Shown here: piece after piece, positions 35,787 through 44,657 of the stretch
Layout: each line of letters opens with the position of its first letter
Numbering within the stretch: position 1 is the first letter of the stretch
Assembly: GCF_002197985.1 (NCBI RefSeq)
Contig: NZ_NBYK01000003.1
Coordinates: forward strand, 96,274-160,273
Length of the DNA: 64,000 nt
From: Halopseudomonas aestusnigri
GTDB lineage: Bacteria; Pseudomonadota; Gammaproteobacteria; Pseudomonadales; Pseudomonadaceae
Reading direction: 5' to 3'
Position numbers and translations under genes: made by a program
Notes under the pieces: generated by a model
The model's database searches: none
Seen by the model: the letters and a program-made list of their open reading frames with translations, nothing else
Told to the model about the DNA's origin: nothing

Positions 35787-37178
35787 ATGATGCGCATCAT
35801 CGTGCTGGGGGCGGGCCAGGTTGGTCGCAGCCTGGTGGAGCAACTGGTCGGCGAGAAAAATCACATTACCGTGGTGGATCGTGATGCCGGGCGGCTGCAG
35901 CTGTTGCAGGAGCTGTATGGTGCGCAGGGCGTGCAGACGATCTGCGCCCATGGCGCCCATCCGGTGACCCTGTCCAAGGCGGGGGCGGAGGACGCCGACA
36001 TGCTGGTGGCGGTTACCAATAGCGATGAAGTCAACATGATTGCCTGTCAGGTCGCTCAGTCACTGTTCAATGTGCCGAACAAGATCGCCCGGGTGCGCGA
36101 GCAGGGCTACCTGACCCAGAACCGCGCGCTGTTTGCCAAGAGTGCTGTACCGGTTGACGTGCTGATCAATCCCGAGGCGCTGGTCACCCAGCACCTTAAA
36201 AAGCTGATTCGCTATCCGGGCGCTTTGCAGGTCATCAATTTCGCCGATGGCCTGGCCCAGCTGGTTGCCGTGCGCGCCTCCAACGGTGGCGCGCTGGTCG
36301 GTCAGCGCATTGCCACATTGCGCGAGCGGCTGCCCGCGGTGGAGATTCGGGTGGCGGCCATTTTTCGCCGAAATCATTCCGTGATCCCCGACGGCGATAC
36401 CCTGATCCAGGACGGAGACGAGGTTTTTTTCGTTGCGGCAAGACCGGATATCCGACTGGTGCTGAACGAACTGCGACGCCGGGCAAAGCCCTACAAGCGC
36501 ATCGTCATTGCCGGCGGCGGCAATATTGGCGCGCGTCTGGCCAGCGTGCTGGAGAATGATTACCGGGTGAAGGTGATCGAGCAGGACATGGCGCGGTGCC
36601 AGTTTCTCTCCCAGTACCTGCGTCGAGCCACCGTACTCAATGGCAGCGCGTCGGACCGGGAGCTGCTGCTGGAGGAAAGTATCGAATCAGCGGATGTGTA
36701 TCTGGCGCTGACCAATGATGACGAAGCCAACATCATGTCGTCGATGCTGGCCAAGCGCATGGGGGCCCGCACGGTGATCACGCTGATCAGTAACCCGGCC
36801 TATGCCGACCTGGTGCAGGGCGGCAGTATCGATATCGCCATCTCGCCGCAGCAGGCCACCATTGGCGCGTTGCTGACTCACGTGCGTCGCGGTGATGTGG
36901 TTGCCGTGCACTCGCTGCGCCGGGGCACGGCCGAGGCCATGGAGGCGATTGCCCACGGCGATGCGCAGAGTTCGCAAGTGGTGGGCAAGCGGATTGACGA
37001 GCTGCCGCTGCCCCCCGGTGCGATGGTCGGCGCGCTGGTGCGTGGCGAGGATGTAATCATCGCGCATGACAGCACTCAGATCGAAGAGGGTGACCACGTC
37101 ATCGTGATCGTGCCGGACAAGCGGGACATGCAGGCGGTAGAGCGGCTGTTCCAGGTCGGTCTTACCTTCCTGCTTTGA
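35787..37178 (+). CDS. trkA: Trk system NAD-binding regulatory subunit TrkA
   Basis: The 463-residue protein has two RCK halves, each with a Rossmann nucleotide-binding motif (VLGAGQVGRSLVEQL at the start and VIAGGGNIGARLASVL near residue 240) and a C-terminal TrkA-C domain. It binds NAD(H) or ATP/ADP and gates TrkH. Two ATG codons in tandem (35787 and 35790) are both possible starts. It ends the trkHA operon before a hairpin shared with the convergent ACT-protein gene. Confidence 0.96.
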   Translation: MMRIIVLGAGQVGRSLVEQLVGEKNHITVVDRDAGRLQLLQELYGAQGVQTICAHGAHPVTLSKAGAEDADMLVAVTNSDEVNMIACQVAQSLFNVPNKIARVREQGYLTQNRALFAKSAVPVDVLINPEALVTQHLKKLIRYPGALQVINFADGLAQLVAVRASNGGALVGQRIATLRERLPAVEIRVAAIFRRNHSVIPDGDTLIQDGDEVFFVAARPDIRLVLNELRRRAKPYKRIVIAGGGNIGARLASVLENDYRVKVIEQDMARCQFLSQYLRRATVLNGSASDRELLLEESIESADVYLALTNDDEANIMSSMLAKRMGARTVITLISNPAYADLVQGGSIDIAISPQQATIGALLTHVRRGDVVAVHSLRRGTAEAMEAIAHGDAQSSQVVGKRIDELPLPPGAMVGALVRGEDVIIAHDSTQIEEGDHVIVIVPDKRDMQAVERLFQVGLTFLL

Positions 37179-37184
37179 GGTGGA

Positions 37185-37209
37185 CCGGGGCCGCGTGCAG
37201 CAGCCCCGG
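37185..37209. terminator. Hairpin between convergent trkA and ACT-protein genes
   Basis: CCGGGGC (37185-37191) pairs with GCCCCGG (37203-37209) around an 11-base loop. There is no T-tract on either side, so it may act with Rho or only as an RNA end stabiliser. Confidence 0.45.
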
Positions 37210-37220
37210 GCACAGTCGGT

Positions 37221-37736
37221 TCAGTCTGCGTCCTGCAGCTCGACCATCAGGTCGTCGGTCAGATTTTCCAGGGCGTCACGCAGGGCATCGAGATCGGTCT
37301 GCGGGTACACGCCCAGCAGCGCCCGCGCCTTGAACAGCAGGTCGGCACTCATCGGTGCCGGAGTGCATTCGGTTTCCAGCGATTCGACGTTGACGCCATG
37401 GCTGGCCAGTACGCGCGAGACCTCGTGGACGATACCGGCGCGGTCGTTGGCCACCAGGGTCAGTTGCAGGGTGCGCTGCTGCGGCTCGTCTGCCTGGCGA
37501 CTGATAGCCACCTGGACATTGATGCCCTGGGCGCTGAGCCCGTCCAGGTCAATACGCAGGGCTTCGAGCTGGTCGTTGGCGACATCTACCCGCAGAATGC
37601 CGGCAAATTGTCCGGCCATGCGGGCCATCCGGCTTTCCAGCCAATTGCCGCCGTGCCGGTTGATGACCTGAGCCAGGCTTTCCACCAGACCGGGCTTGTC
37701 GGCGGATATGACGGTAATTACGAGCGGGGTGGTCAT
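37221..37736 (-). CDS. Glycine cleavage system repressor-like ACT-domain protein (GcvR family)
   Basis: The 171-residue protein consists of two ACT domains (ISADKPGLVESLAQVINRHGGNWLESRMARMAG and LVANDRAGIVHEVSRVLASHGVNVESLET). This is the GcvR layout. In E. coli GcvR binds glycine and GcvA to control gcvTHP. No gcvA-like regulator is in this window and the gene is far from gcvTHP, so a GcvR function is inferred from family alone. Other double-ACT proteins in pseudomonads are uncharacterised. Confidence 0.85.
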   Translation of the reverse strand: MTTPLVITVISADKPGLVESLAQVINRHGGNWLESRMARMAGQFAGILRVDVANDQLEALRIDLDGLSAQGINVQVAISRQADEPQQRTLQLTLVANDRAGIVHEVSRVLASHGVNVESLETECTPAPMSADLLFKARALLGVYPQTDLDALRDALENLTDDLMVELQDAD

Positions 37737-37764
37737 GCGTGATCTCCTTGGGAGCTGGCCTTGG

Positions 37765-38649
37765 TCAGTCCTGATAGTAGCTGCCGCCGCCGGTCGCCGT
37801 CATCTCCTGGCAGTTGGCCTCCAGCGTCTCGAAGTCGTACTCGGACAAGCCCACATACTCCAGGATGGCACTGCCGACGGCGTTCCATTCGTGATCGACG
37901 TTGTGGTTGCCCAGCACCTTGTAGGCCCGGCAGATGTGTTCGGCCATCTTCAGAATGGCCAGCAGGTTTTTCTGCACCGGATCATTGCCCAGCGGGGAAA
38001 GGAACACCTGCTCGGCATTGTGGTGACTGGCGATGGCGTCGCACAGGTGGCGCGGCAGCAGCCATGACTTGGCCGTGTAGTAGCCGATCACCGCGTGATT
38101 GGTGTTCATGCGCTGGTTTTCCACATCGACCAGTCGCATCTGGTCCTGCGCGTAGGACTCTTCCATGACTTCGATATAGTAGGGGAAACGACTGAGCATC
38201 AGCGGGATGCCGCAGTTGTGGAACAACCCCAGAGCGTAGGCTTCATCCGGCTCGACGCAGCCAATGCGTTTGGCCAGCGTCATGCAGGTCATGGCGACGT
38301 CCTGCGCGCTGTCCCAGAAGCGGTTGAGATTGACGATGTTCTCGTCGGTCAGCTCGCCGCGAATCGATTGCGCATTGACGATGTTGACCACCCTGCTGAC
38401 GCCCAGCAGGTTGACGGCTTGCTGGATGGAGCTGATCCGGTTGGCCAGTCCAAAAAAGGGCGAGTTGACGACCTTAAGCAGGCTGCCGGAGAGCCCCGGG
38501 TCCTGGCTGATCAGCCGGGCAATGACCTTGGGATCCGGATCCGGCATCAGCTGTTCCATCTGCAGGTCGACCATGATCTGCGGCTGCGGTGGTACGCTGA
38601 TGCCTTGCAGGGCGCTGCTGATCTGTTGGTCGGTGAGCTCCGATGTCAT
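37765..38649 (-). CDS. HDOD domain signalling protein
   Basis: The 294-residue protein is a single HDOD domain. It shows the PQPQIMVDLQMEQLMPDPDPKVIARLISQDPGLSGSLLKVVNSPFFG start and the GLFHNCGIPLML motif, where the HD metal-binding pair is replaced (HN), as is usual for HDOD. HDOD proteins act in motility, biofilm and cell-cycle signalling through protein contacts. The partner is unknown. The start 38649 was chosen because the upstream extension has no homology and overlaps the promoter region of rlmI. Confidence 0.9.
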   Translation of the reverse strand: MTSELTDQQISSALQGISVPPQPQIMVDLQMEQLMPDPDPKVIARLISQDPGLSGSLLKVVNSPFFGLANRISSIQQAVNLLGVSRVVNIVNAQSIRGELTDENIVNLNRFWDSAQDVAMTCMTLAKRIGCVEPDEAYALGLFHNCGIPLMLSRFPYYIEVMEESYAQDQMRLVDVENQRMNTNHAVIGYYTAKSWLLPRHLCDAIASHHNAEQVFLSPLGNDPVQKNLLAILKMAEHICRAYKVLGNHNVDHEWNAVGSAILEYVGLSEYDFETLEANCQEMTATGGGSYYQD

Positions 38650-38714
38650 GGCCTGGGTCCACTGATGACTTGAACTGCCGAGTTTAGCCGGAGACCGGTG
38701 AGCTTGGCACCCTG

Positions 38715-38720
38715 TATAAT
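38715..38720 (+). promoter_or_regulatory. -10 element upstream of rlmI
   Basis: TATAAT at 38715-38720 is a perfect -10, 43 bases before the rlmI start. No clear -35 lies 16-18 bases upstream. Confidence 0.5.
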
Positions 38721-38763
38721 GGCCAACTGCATACATTTTTCTTGCCTGCCTCAGGAGTTCCCC

Positions 38764-39957
38764 ATGTCATTGCCCAGCCTGCGTCTCAACGCCAATGCCG
38801 ACCGGCGTATTCGTGGAGGCCACCTGTGGGTCTTCAGTAACGAGGTGGATACCGCGCTGACGCCGCTGACGGCCTTTGAACCGGGTCAGCAGGCGCAGCT
38901 GGAAGCCGCAGGCGGCAAGCCCCTCGGGCTGGTCTGTGTCAGCCCCAATAACCTGATCTGTGCACGTTTGTTCAGCCGCGACACCCGTCATCAGCTGGAC
39001 AAGTCACTGCTGGTGCATCGTTTCAAGGTGGCCCTGAGTCTGCGTGAGCGGCTGTTCGACAAACCCTTCTATCGTCTGGTCTACGGCGAGTCGGATTTTC
39101 TGCCGGGGCTGGTGATCGACCGTTTTGGCGACTACTTCGTAGTGCAGATCGCTAATCCCGGCATGGAGCAGGTGCGTGGCGACATCGTTGATGCGCTGGT
39201 GCAGGTGTTCAAGCCGCAGGCCGTGCTGTTCAAGAACGACAGTGGCGCGCGCAAACTGGAAGGGTTGGAGTCCTACGTTGAGGATGCGTTCGGCGAGATG
39301 CCTGACCTGGTTGCGCTGGAAGAGAATGGCGTGCGTTTTGAAGCCCCGGTGCGTGAGGGTCAGAAAACCGGTTGGTTCTACGATCACCGCGCCAATCGCG
39401 CCCGATTGGCGCCTTACGTGGCCGGCAAGCGGGTGCTGGACCTGTACAGCTATGTCGGCGGCTGGGGTGTTCAGGCAGCCGCCTTTGGTGCCAGTGAAGT
39501 CATGTGTGTCGACAGTTCAGCGCCGGCGCTGGACCGGGTGGAAGCCAACGCAGAGCTTAATGGCGTCGCCGAAAAGATGCTGGTGGTCGAGGGCGATGTA
39601 ATGGCGGCACTGAAGGAGCTGAAAAGCGCCGGCGAGCGCTTCGACGTGGTCATTGCCGATCCGCCGGCCTTTATCAAGAAGCGCAAGGATATTCGCAACG
39701 GTGAAGCTGCGTACCGACGCCTCAACGAGCAGGCCATGCGGCTGCTGAACAAGGACGGGATTCTGGTCTCGGCGTCCTGCTCCATGCATCTGGAAGAGGA
39801 CCGTCTGCGTGACGCCCTGCTGGGTGCCAGCCGCCACCTGGATCGCAACCTGATCATTACCGAGCGCGGCTTCCAGGGCGCCGACCACCCGCTGCATCCG
39901 GCGATTCCGGAAACCGGTTATATCAAGGCGCTGTTTTGTCGGGTGACGCCGGCCTGA
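38764..39957 (+). CDS. rlmI: 23S rRNA m5C1962 methyltransferase RlmI
   Basis: RlmI methylates C1962 of 23S rRNA. The 397-residue protein has an N-terminal PUA domain (RLNANADRRIRGGHLWVFSNEVD), a central region (GESDFLPGLVIDRFGDYFVVQ), and a SAM methyltransferase domain with the SAM motif VLDLYSYVGGWGVQAAAFGAS and the motif IADPPAFIKKRKDI. ATG 38764 follows AGGAG; upstream in-frame starts run into the promoter. A terminator and heptamer repeats lie after the gene. Confidence 0.95.
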   Translation: MSLPSLRLNANADRRIRGGHLWVFSNEVDTALTPLTAFEPGQQAQLEAAGGKPLGLVCVSPNNLICARLFSRDTRHQLDKSLLVHRFKVALSLRERLFDKPFYRLVYGESDFLPGLVIDRFGDYFVVQIANPGMEQVRGDIVDALVQVFKPQAVLFKNDSGARKLEGLESYVEDAFGEMPDLVALEENGVRFEAPVREGQKTGWFYDHRANRARLAPYVAGKRVLDLYSYVGGWGVQAAAFGASEVMCVDSSAPALDRVEANAELNGVAEKMLVVEGDVMAALKELKSAGERFDVVIADPPAFIKKRKDIRNGEAAYRRLNEQAMRLLNKDGILVSASCSMHLEEDRLRDALLGASRHLDRNLIITERGFQGADHPLHPAIPETGYIKALFCRVTPA

Positions 39958-39977
39958 CGCCGGCTTCGTGCCGGCGA

Positions 39978-40005
39978 GCTGCAAGCCACAAGCTACAAGT
40001 TGCAA
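39978..40005 (+). repeat. Four degenerate heptamer repeats after rlmI
   Basis: GCTGCAA, GCCACAA, GCTACAA and GTTGCAA follow each other at 7-base spacing, matching the family seen at 4271-4305. A GCCGGC/GCCGGC hairpin (39959-39975) lies just before them. Confidence 0.75.
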
Positions 40006-40010
40006 GAACA

Positions 40011-40042
40011 AACCGCGCGGAGTTGAATCGCGCGGTTTTTTT
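40011..40042 (+). terminator. Intrinsic terminator of rlmI
   Basis: AACCGCGCG (40011-40019) pairs with CGCGCGGTT (40029-40037) around a 9-base loop, followed by a T-run to 40042. It is a standard Rho-independent terminator for the plus strand. Confidence 0.88.
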
Positions 40043-40113
40043 ATGCTGACTCTAGATGCAGCTTCTTGTTTAAACCCTTGAGGGTCTCGCTGCAGGTGCG
40101 AATCCGGTTTTGC

Positions 40114-40127
40114 TTGCCGCTTGCGGC
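40114..40127 (-). repeat. Inverted pair of heptamer repeats
   Basis: On the minus strand this reads GCCGCAA GCGGCAA, the same heptamer family but in inverted orientation to the copies at 39978-40005. The two sets bracket the rlmI terminator. Confidence 0.65.
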
Positions 40128-40143
40128 TTAGCGCTGCTGCGCT

Positions 40144-40797
40144 TCAGCGCAGACTGATGACCGGCCAGCCCTGGGCTTCGGCGTGGGCGCGGAGGGTGTC
40201 GTCGGGATCGACGGCTACCGGGTTGTCGACCATGCCCAGCAGCGGCAGGTCGTTGTGCGAGTCGCTGTAGAAGTAGCTGCCGTCAAGGGTGCGGTTGTTC
40301 TCCAGCAGCCAGCGTTCCAGGCGAGTCACCTTGCCCTCACGGAAACACGGGATGTCGGTAGTTTGGCCCGTGTAGCGGCCATCCTGGCGTTCGCATTCGG
40401 TCGCCAGCAGCAGGTCGATGCCGAGATGGCGGGCTATCGGGCCGGTGATGAAGCGGTTGGTCGCGGTGATGATCATCAGGGTGTCGCCGGCCTGACGGTG
40501 ACGCTCGATCAGGGCCAGCGCCTTGGGCAGCACGATGGGCAGGATTTTCTCCTGCATGAATTGCCGGTGCCAGGCGTCAAGCTGTTCGGTCGGATGCTCG
40601 CCGAGCAGTTGCAGGCAGAAATTCAGGTAGACCCGGATATCCAGTCGCCCGGCCAGATAGTCGTTGAAGAACTGGTCGTTACGCGCCTTGTACTCGTCCG
40701 GATCAACAATCCGATGGGCAACGATGAACTCGCCCCAGGCGTGATCGCTGTCCCCGCCCAGCAGGGTATTGTCGAGGTCGAATATGGCGAGTGACAC
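40144..40797 (-). CDS. HAD-IB family phosphatase (SerB-like)
   Basis: The 217-residue protein has the HAD motifs in order: [13 protein letters not shown] (nucleophile and acid Asp), TATNRF (motif II), Lys in EGKVTRL (motif III), and [11 protein letters not shown] (motif IV). A helical cap follows motif I as in SerB-type phosphatases. The P. aeruginosa gene at this place (next to rppH) has been reported to encode histidinol-phosphate phosphatase, which is the best guess for the substrate here. It is divergent from rppH. Confidence 0.88.
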   Translation of the reverse strand: MSLAIFDLDNTLLGGDSDHAWGEFIVAHRIVDPDEYKARNDQFFNDYLAGRLDIRVYLNFCLQLLGEHPTEQLDAWHRQFMQEKILPIVLPKALALIERHRQAGDTLMIITATNRFITGPIARHLGIDLLLATECERQDGRYTGQTTDIPCFREGKVTRLERWLLENNRTLDGSYFYSDSHNDLPLLGMVDNPVAVDPDDTLRAHAEAQGWPVISLR

Positions 40798-40953
40798 GGG
40801 TGTTCTCCTGAGCGGGTTGGCGGCCCGCTAGAATAATCGAGTCAGCCGGTAAATGCCCGTAATCACTGACATCAATCGGTGGCATTTCCGTAATTGCTGC
40901 TGCAGCGTGCTTTGTGGAACAATGCTGTGATTATTGATTAAGGGATAGTGGCT

Positions 40954-41442
40954 GTGATTGACCCCGATGGTTTCAGACCCAACGTCGGCATCATCCTGAC
41001 CAATGAGTTGGGTCAGGTGCTCTGGGCCAGGCGCATCGGCCAGGACTCGTGGCAGTTCCCGCAGGGGGGGATTCAGCGTAACGAAAGCCCCGAGCAGGCG
41101 CTGTACCGCGAGTTGCATGAAGAAGTCGGTCTGCTGCCTGAAGATGTCGAAATTCTTGCCTGCACCCGTGGCTGGCTGCGCTATCGTTTGCCGCAGCGGC
41201 TGATCCGCAGCCATTCGCAGCCGGTCTGCGTAGGTCAGAAGCAGAAGTGGTTTTTACTGCGCTTGACCTCGGAAGACCAGCGGGTGTGCATGACGCGCAG
41301 CGCAAAGCCGGAATTTGATGGCTGGCGCTGGGTCAGTTACTGGTATCCTCTGGGGCAGGTTGTGCCCTTCAAACGCGATGTCTATCGGCGTGCCATGAAA
41401 GAACTTGCGCCGAGACTGCTCTCCAGTCTTCCGGGTAGTTGA
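40954..41442 (+). CDS. rppH: RNA pyrophosphohydrolase RppH
   Basis: RppH removes pyrophosphate from the 5' end of mRNA and so starts RNase E-dependent decay. The 162-residue protein has the Nudix box [23 protein letters not shown] and the family-wide start [15 protein letters not shown]. GTG 40954 gives that start and is eight bases after AAGGGA; a GTG two codons earlier (40948) sits too close to it. ptsP starts at 41445, two bases after the rppH stop, an order shared with E. coli. Confidence 0.95.
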   Translation: MIDPDGFRPNVGIILTNELGQVLWARRIGQDSWQFPQGGIQRNESPEQALYRELHEEVGLLPEDVEILACTRGWLRYRLPQRLIRSHSQPVCVGQKQKWFLLRLTSEDQRVCMTRSAKPEFDGWRWVSYWYPLGQVVPFKRDVYRRAMKELAPRLLSSLPGS

Positions 41443-41444
41443 AT

Positions 41445-43712
41445 ATGCTCAATACGCTGCGCCGCATTGTTCAGGAGGTCAACTCTGCCAGAGATCTGGC
41501 AGCGGCTCTGGACATCATCGTGCAGCGTGTGCGTGAGGCAATGGGCACAGAAGTGTGCTCGGTTTATCTGCTAAATCCCGAAATCGGTCGCTACGTGCTG
41601 ATGGCGACCGAAGGTCTCAACAAGGATGCCGTCGGTGCCGTTACCCTGGGCACCAGCGAGGGTCTGATCGGTTACGTCGGCACCCGTGAGGAGCCGGTCA
41701 ACCTCGAAGATGCGGCATCTCACCCCCGTTTCCGCTACTTTGCCGAGACTGGCGAAGAGCGCTATGCCTCCTTCCTGGGTGTTCCGATTATTCACCACCG
41801 CCGGGTGATGGGCGTACTGGTGGTCCAGCAGAAGGAGCGCCGTCAGTTCGATGAGGGCGAAGAGGCCTTCCTGGTTACCATGAGCGCGCAGCTTGCCGGG
41901 GTCATTGCCCACGCGGAAGCCACCGGTGCCATCGGCGGGCTGGGGTGGGGCGGCGAGGTGGTCCAGGATACCCGCTTTGATGGTGTGGCCGGCGCGCCGG
42001 GCATAGCCATCGGTCATGCCGTAGTGATTCTGCCTCCGGCTGATCTGAAATCGGTCCCGGACAAGCAGATTCAGGATATTGATGCCGAGATTGCGCTGTT
42101 CCGCCGTGCCAAGGACAGCGTGCGTGATGACATGCAGCAGCTCTCCAGCAAGCTGTCGACGCAGCTGAGGCCGGAAGAACTGGCGCTGTTTGATGTCTAC
42201 CTGATGATGCTCGATGATGCCGCGCTGGGTAACGAGGTGACCAACATCATCCGCACTGGCCAGTGGGCCCAGGGGGCGTTGCGTGAGGTGGTCAGCTCGC
42301 ATGTCACCCGCTTCGAGCTGATGGACGACCCTTACTTGCGTGAGCGGGCGGCAGATGTGAAGGATATCGGCCGCCGCATCCTGGCCTACCTGCAGGAGGT
42401 CGGTCGGCAGGAGCTGGTGTTCCCCGACAATACCATTCTGGTCAGCGAGGAACTGTCGCCGGTGATGCTGGGGCAGGTACCGAAGGAGAAGCTGGCCGGT
42501 CTGGTCTCGGTCCTCGGTTCGGGCAGCTCGCATGTCGCCATTCTGGCCCGGGCGATGGGCATTCCGACCGTGATGGGCGCGCTGGATCTGCCCTATACCC
42601 GCCTCGACGGCATGGAGCTGATCGTCGACGGCAACCGTGGCGAAGTGTATTCCAACCCGTCGCAGGAGCTGCATCGCCAGTATCTTGATCTGGTTCGCGA
42701 AGAGCGTGAACTGGTGCAGGGGCTGGAAAAGCTGCGCGATGTGCCCTGCGTGACGCTGGACGGTCATCGCATGCCGCTGCTGGTCAACACCGGTTTGCAG
42801 GCAGATGTGGCGCGCTCACTGGATCGCGGCGCCGAAGGCGTTGGCCTTTATCGCACTGAAGTGCCGTTCATGATCAAGGATCGCTTCCCCAGCGAAAAGG
42901 AGCAGCAGGCGATCTATCGCGAGCAGCTGGAAGCCTTTTACCCGCTGCCGGTTACCATGCGCTCGCTCGATATTGGCGGCGACAAGGCGCTGACCTATTT
43001 CCCGATCAAGGAAGACAACCCCTTCCTTGGCTGGCGCGGTATTCGCGTTACCCTGGATCACCCGGAAATCTTCCTGGTCCAGACCCGGGCCATGCTCAAG
43101 GCCAGCCTGGGCTTGAACAACCTGCGCATCATGTTGCCGATGGTCAGCAGCGTATTTGAGGTGGAAGAGGCGCTGCACCTTATCCACCGTGCCTACAGCG
43201 AGGTGCTGGACGAGGGTGTCGACGTGCCCATGCCGCCGGTCGGGGTGATGATCGAGGTGCCCGCTGCGGTCTATCAGGCGCGCGAACTGATTCAACTGGT
43301 TGACTTCCTGTCGGTCGGTACCAACGACCTGACCCAGTATCTGCTGGCGGTCGATCGCAATAATCCACGGGTAGCAGACCTTTACCATTCATTGCACCCG
43401 GCGGTGCTGCAGGCGTTGATCAAGATCGCCACGGCCTGCCGCGAAGCCGGCAAGCCGATGAGCGTGTGTGGTGAAATGGCCGGCGACCCGGCGGCGGCGG
43501 TATTGTTGATGGCGATGGGGTGTGACGCGCTGTCGATGAACGCGACCAACCTGCCCAAGGTGAAGTGGCTGCTGCGTCAGATCAAACTGTCCGACGCCAA
43601 GGCTCTGCTGGATGAGGTGATCGAGCTGGATAACCCCCATCTGGTGCTCAGCACCCTGCATCTGGCACTGCGTGGTATGGGCCTGGGCAAGGTCCTGTCA
43701 CAACCTCGCTGA
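41445..43712 (+). CDS. ptsP: Phosphoenolpyruvate-protein phosphotransferase PtsP (enzyme I-Ntr)
   Basis: PtsP is the nitrogen-PTS enzyme I, which takes phosphate from PEP and passes it to NPr. The 755-residue protein has an N-terminal GAF domain (TEVCSVYLLNPE, up to about residue 150), the phosphohistidine loop GSGSSHVAILARAMGIPTVMG, and the PEP-binding barrel with the active-site Cys in MSVCGEMAGDP. ATG 41445 matches the family start MLNTLRRIVQEV; a TTG two codons earlier overlaps the rppH stop. The rppH-ptsP pair is conserved. Confidence 0.96.
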   Translation: MLNTLRRIVQEVNSARDLAAALDIIVQRVREAMGTEVCSVYLLNPEIGRYVLMATEGLNKDAVGAVTLGTSEGLIGYVGTREEPVNLEDAASHPRFRYFAETGEERYASFLGVPIIHHRRVMGVLVVQQKERRQFDEGEEAFLVTMSAQLAGVIAHAEATGAIGGLGWGGEVVQDTRFDGVAGAPGIAIGHAVVILPPADLKSVPDKQIQDIDAEIALFRRAKDSVRDDMQQLSSKLSTQLRPEELALFDVYLMMLDDAALGNEVTNIIRTGQWAQGALREVVSSHVTRFELMDDPYLRERAADVKDIGRRILAYLQEVGRQELVFPDNTILVSEELSPVMLGQVPKEKLAGLVSVLGSGSSHVAILARAMGIPTVMGALDLPYTRLDGMELIVDGNRGEVYSNPSQELHRQYLDLVREERELVQGLEKLRDVPCVTLDGHRMPLLVNTGLQADVARSLDRGAEGVGLYRTEVPFMIKDRFPSEKEQQAIYREQLEAFYPLPVTMRSLDIGGDKALTYFPIKEDNPFLGWRGIRVTLDHPEIFLVQTRAMLKASLGLNNLRIMLPMVSSVFEVEEALHLIHRAYSEVLDEGVDVPMPPVGVMIEVPAAVYQARELIQLVDFLSVGTNDLTQYLLAVDRNNPRVADLYHSLHPAVLQALIKIATACREAGKPMSVCGEMAGDPAAAVLLMAMGCDALSMNATNLPKVKWLLRQIKLSDAKALLDEVIELDNPHLVLSTLHLALRGMGLGKVLSQPR

Positions 43713-43715
43713 AGC

Positions 43716-44471
43716 TCAGCGCCATTCCCTGCAGGTTTCTCCCTGCGGCTCCCCAAGTGCTCCGAAGCGCCGCTCCGTCAGTCGGATGCGGTTGTTTGCC
43801 TCTAGGCGCAGAATGCTGCTGGCGCGGGTACCGTACTCCGGCAGGCCGACGATAAAGGTAGCCGAGAGCATGCGCTCCCACTCCAGGCTGATGCCGGTGT
43901 CGGGTAGCTGTTCGTCGGCATAGACGTGATCGTCGGCTAGCAGCGAAAACAGCGTCTCGTCGTCGGCATTCAGGTTGTTTGCCAGTGCGCTGCGCAGGCA
44001 GCCCGTTTTTGGCCAGGGGCTGTCCAGATCGGCATTGGATACAGCGTGAATGCCGGGTTCGAGCTGTTGCGCTTGGCCATTCTCGCTATTGAGAAACCAC
44101 AGTTGCTCTCGGTCTCCGACCAGCAGATTGAAGCCGGTATAGTTCGCCAGCTGCCCCTGCAGCGCGTGCATGAAGGCCGCCGGTGACCGGGTGCCCTGCA
44201 GATAGTCCAGCGGCAGCTGCCCGCGCGACAGCGGCGCTTTGGGAACGCCCGGGCGGCGAATATTGGTAACCGCGGCAAAGCGGCCGTCGCGGGTGACCCC
44301 CAGCCAGGTGCCACCGGCTTCAAGGTCCTTGCCGGCCAGCAGCTCGGGGTGACCTTCCCGGGTCCAGAGGTCCAGCGCCCGGGTGGGGCGGTGATGGAAT
44401 TCGTCCCGGTTGCCGATCAGTAACAAGGGTTGCTGCGGGGATTGCTGCCAGGCAAAGGCAATCAGACACAT
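43716..44471 (-). CDS. NRDE family protein (TANGO2-like)
   Basis: The 251-residue protein is an NRDE/TANGO2 domain. It begins MCLIAFAWQQSPQQPLLLIGNRDEFHHRPT, containing the namesake NRDE motif and an N-terminal Cys as in Ntn-hydrolases. ELLAGKDLEAGGTWLGVTRDGRFAAVTNIR follows. Family members occur in bacteria and eukaryotes; the biochemical role is debated, with haem or lipid handling suggested in eukaryotes. It ends four bases from the convergent ptsP. Confidence 0.9.
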   Translation of the reverse strand: MCLIAFAWQQSPQQPLLLIGNRDEFHHRPTRALDLWTREGHPELLAGKDLEAGGTWLGVTRDGRFAAVTNIRRPGVPKAPLSRGQLPLDYLQGTRSPAAFMHALQGQLANYTGFNLLVGDREQLWFLNSENGQAQQLEPGIHAVSNADLDSPWPKTGCLRSALANNLNADDETLFSLLADDHVYADEQLPDTGISLEWERMLSATFIVGLPEYGTRASSILRLEANNRIRLTERRFGALGEPQGETCREWR

Positions 44472-44611
44472 AGAGGCTCCTTGGTTGCGGCCCAGTCTAC
44501 CATCCGTAGCCTGAAATCGGGCCTATGTGCGCTGTCGCAAGCGTGGTGCCGATGGGTTTCGCGGTTTTCCGAGGGCAGGCTGGCAGCGTATTCAGGACGG
44601 GGCAGAATCAT

Positions 44612-44642
44612 AAAAAAGGGGCCAGACGATGCTGGCCCCTTT
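44612..44642 (-). terminator. Terminator of the DUF4397 gene
   Basis: An 11-bp stem (AAAGGGGCCAG at 44615-44625 with its complement 44632-44642, loop ACGATG) is followed on the minus strand by a run of six Ts. It lies 16 bases after the DUF4397 stop codon. Confidence 0.88.
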
Positions 44643-44657
44643 TCCGCCTGTACCCTG

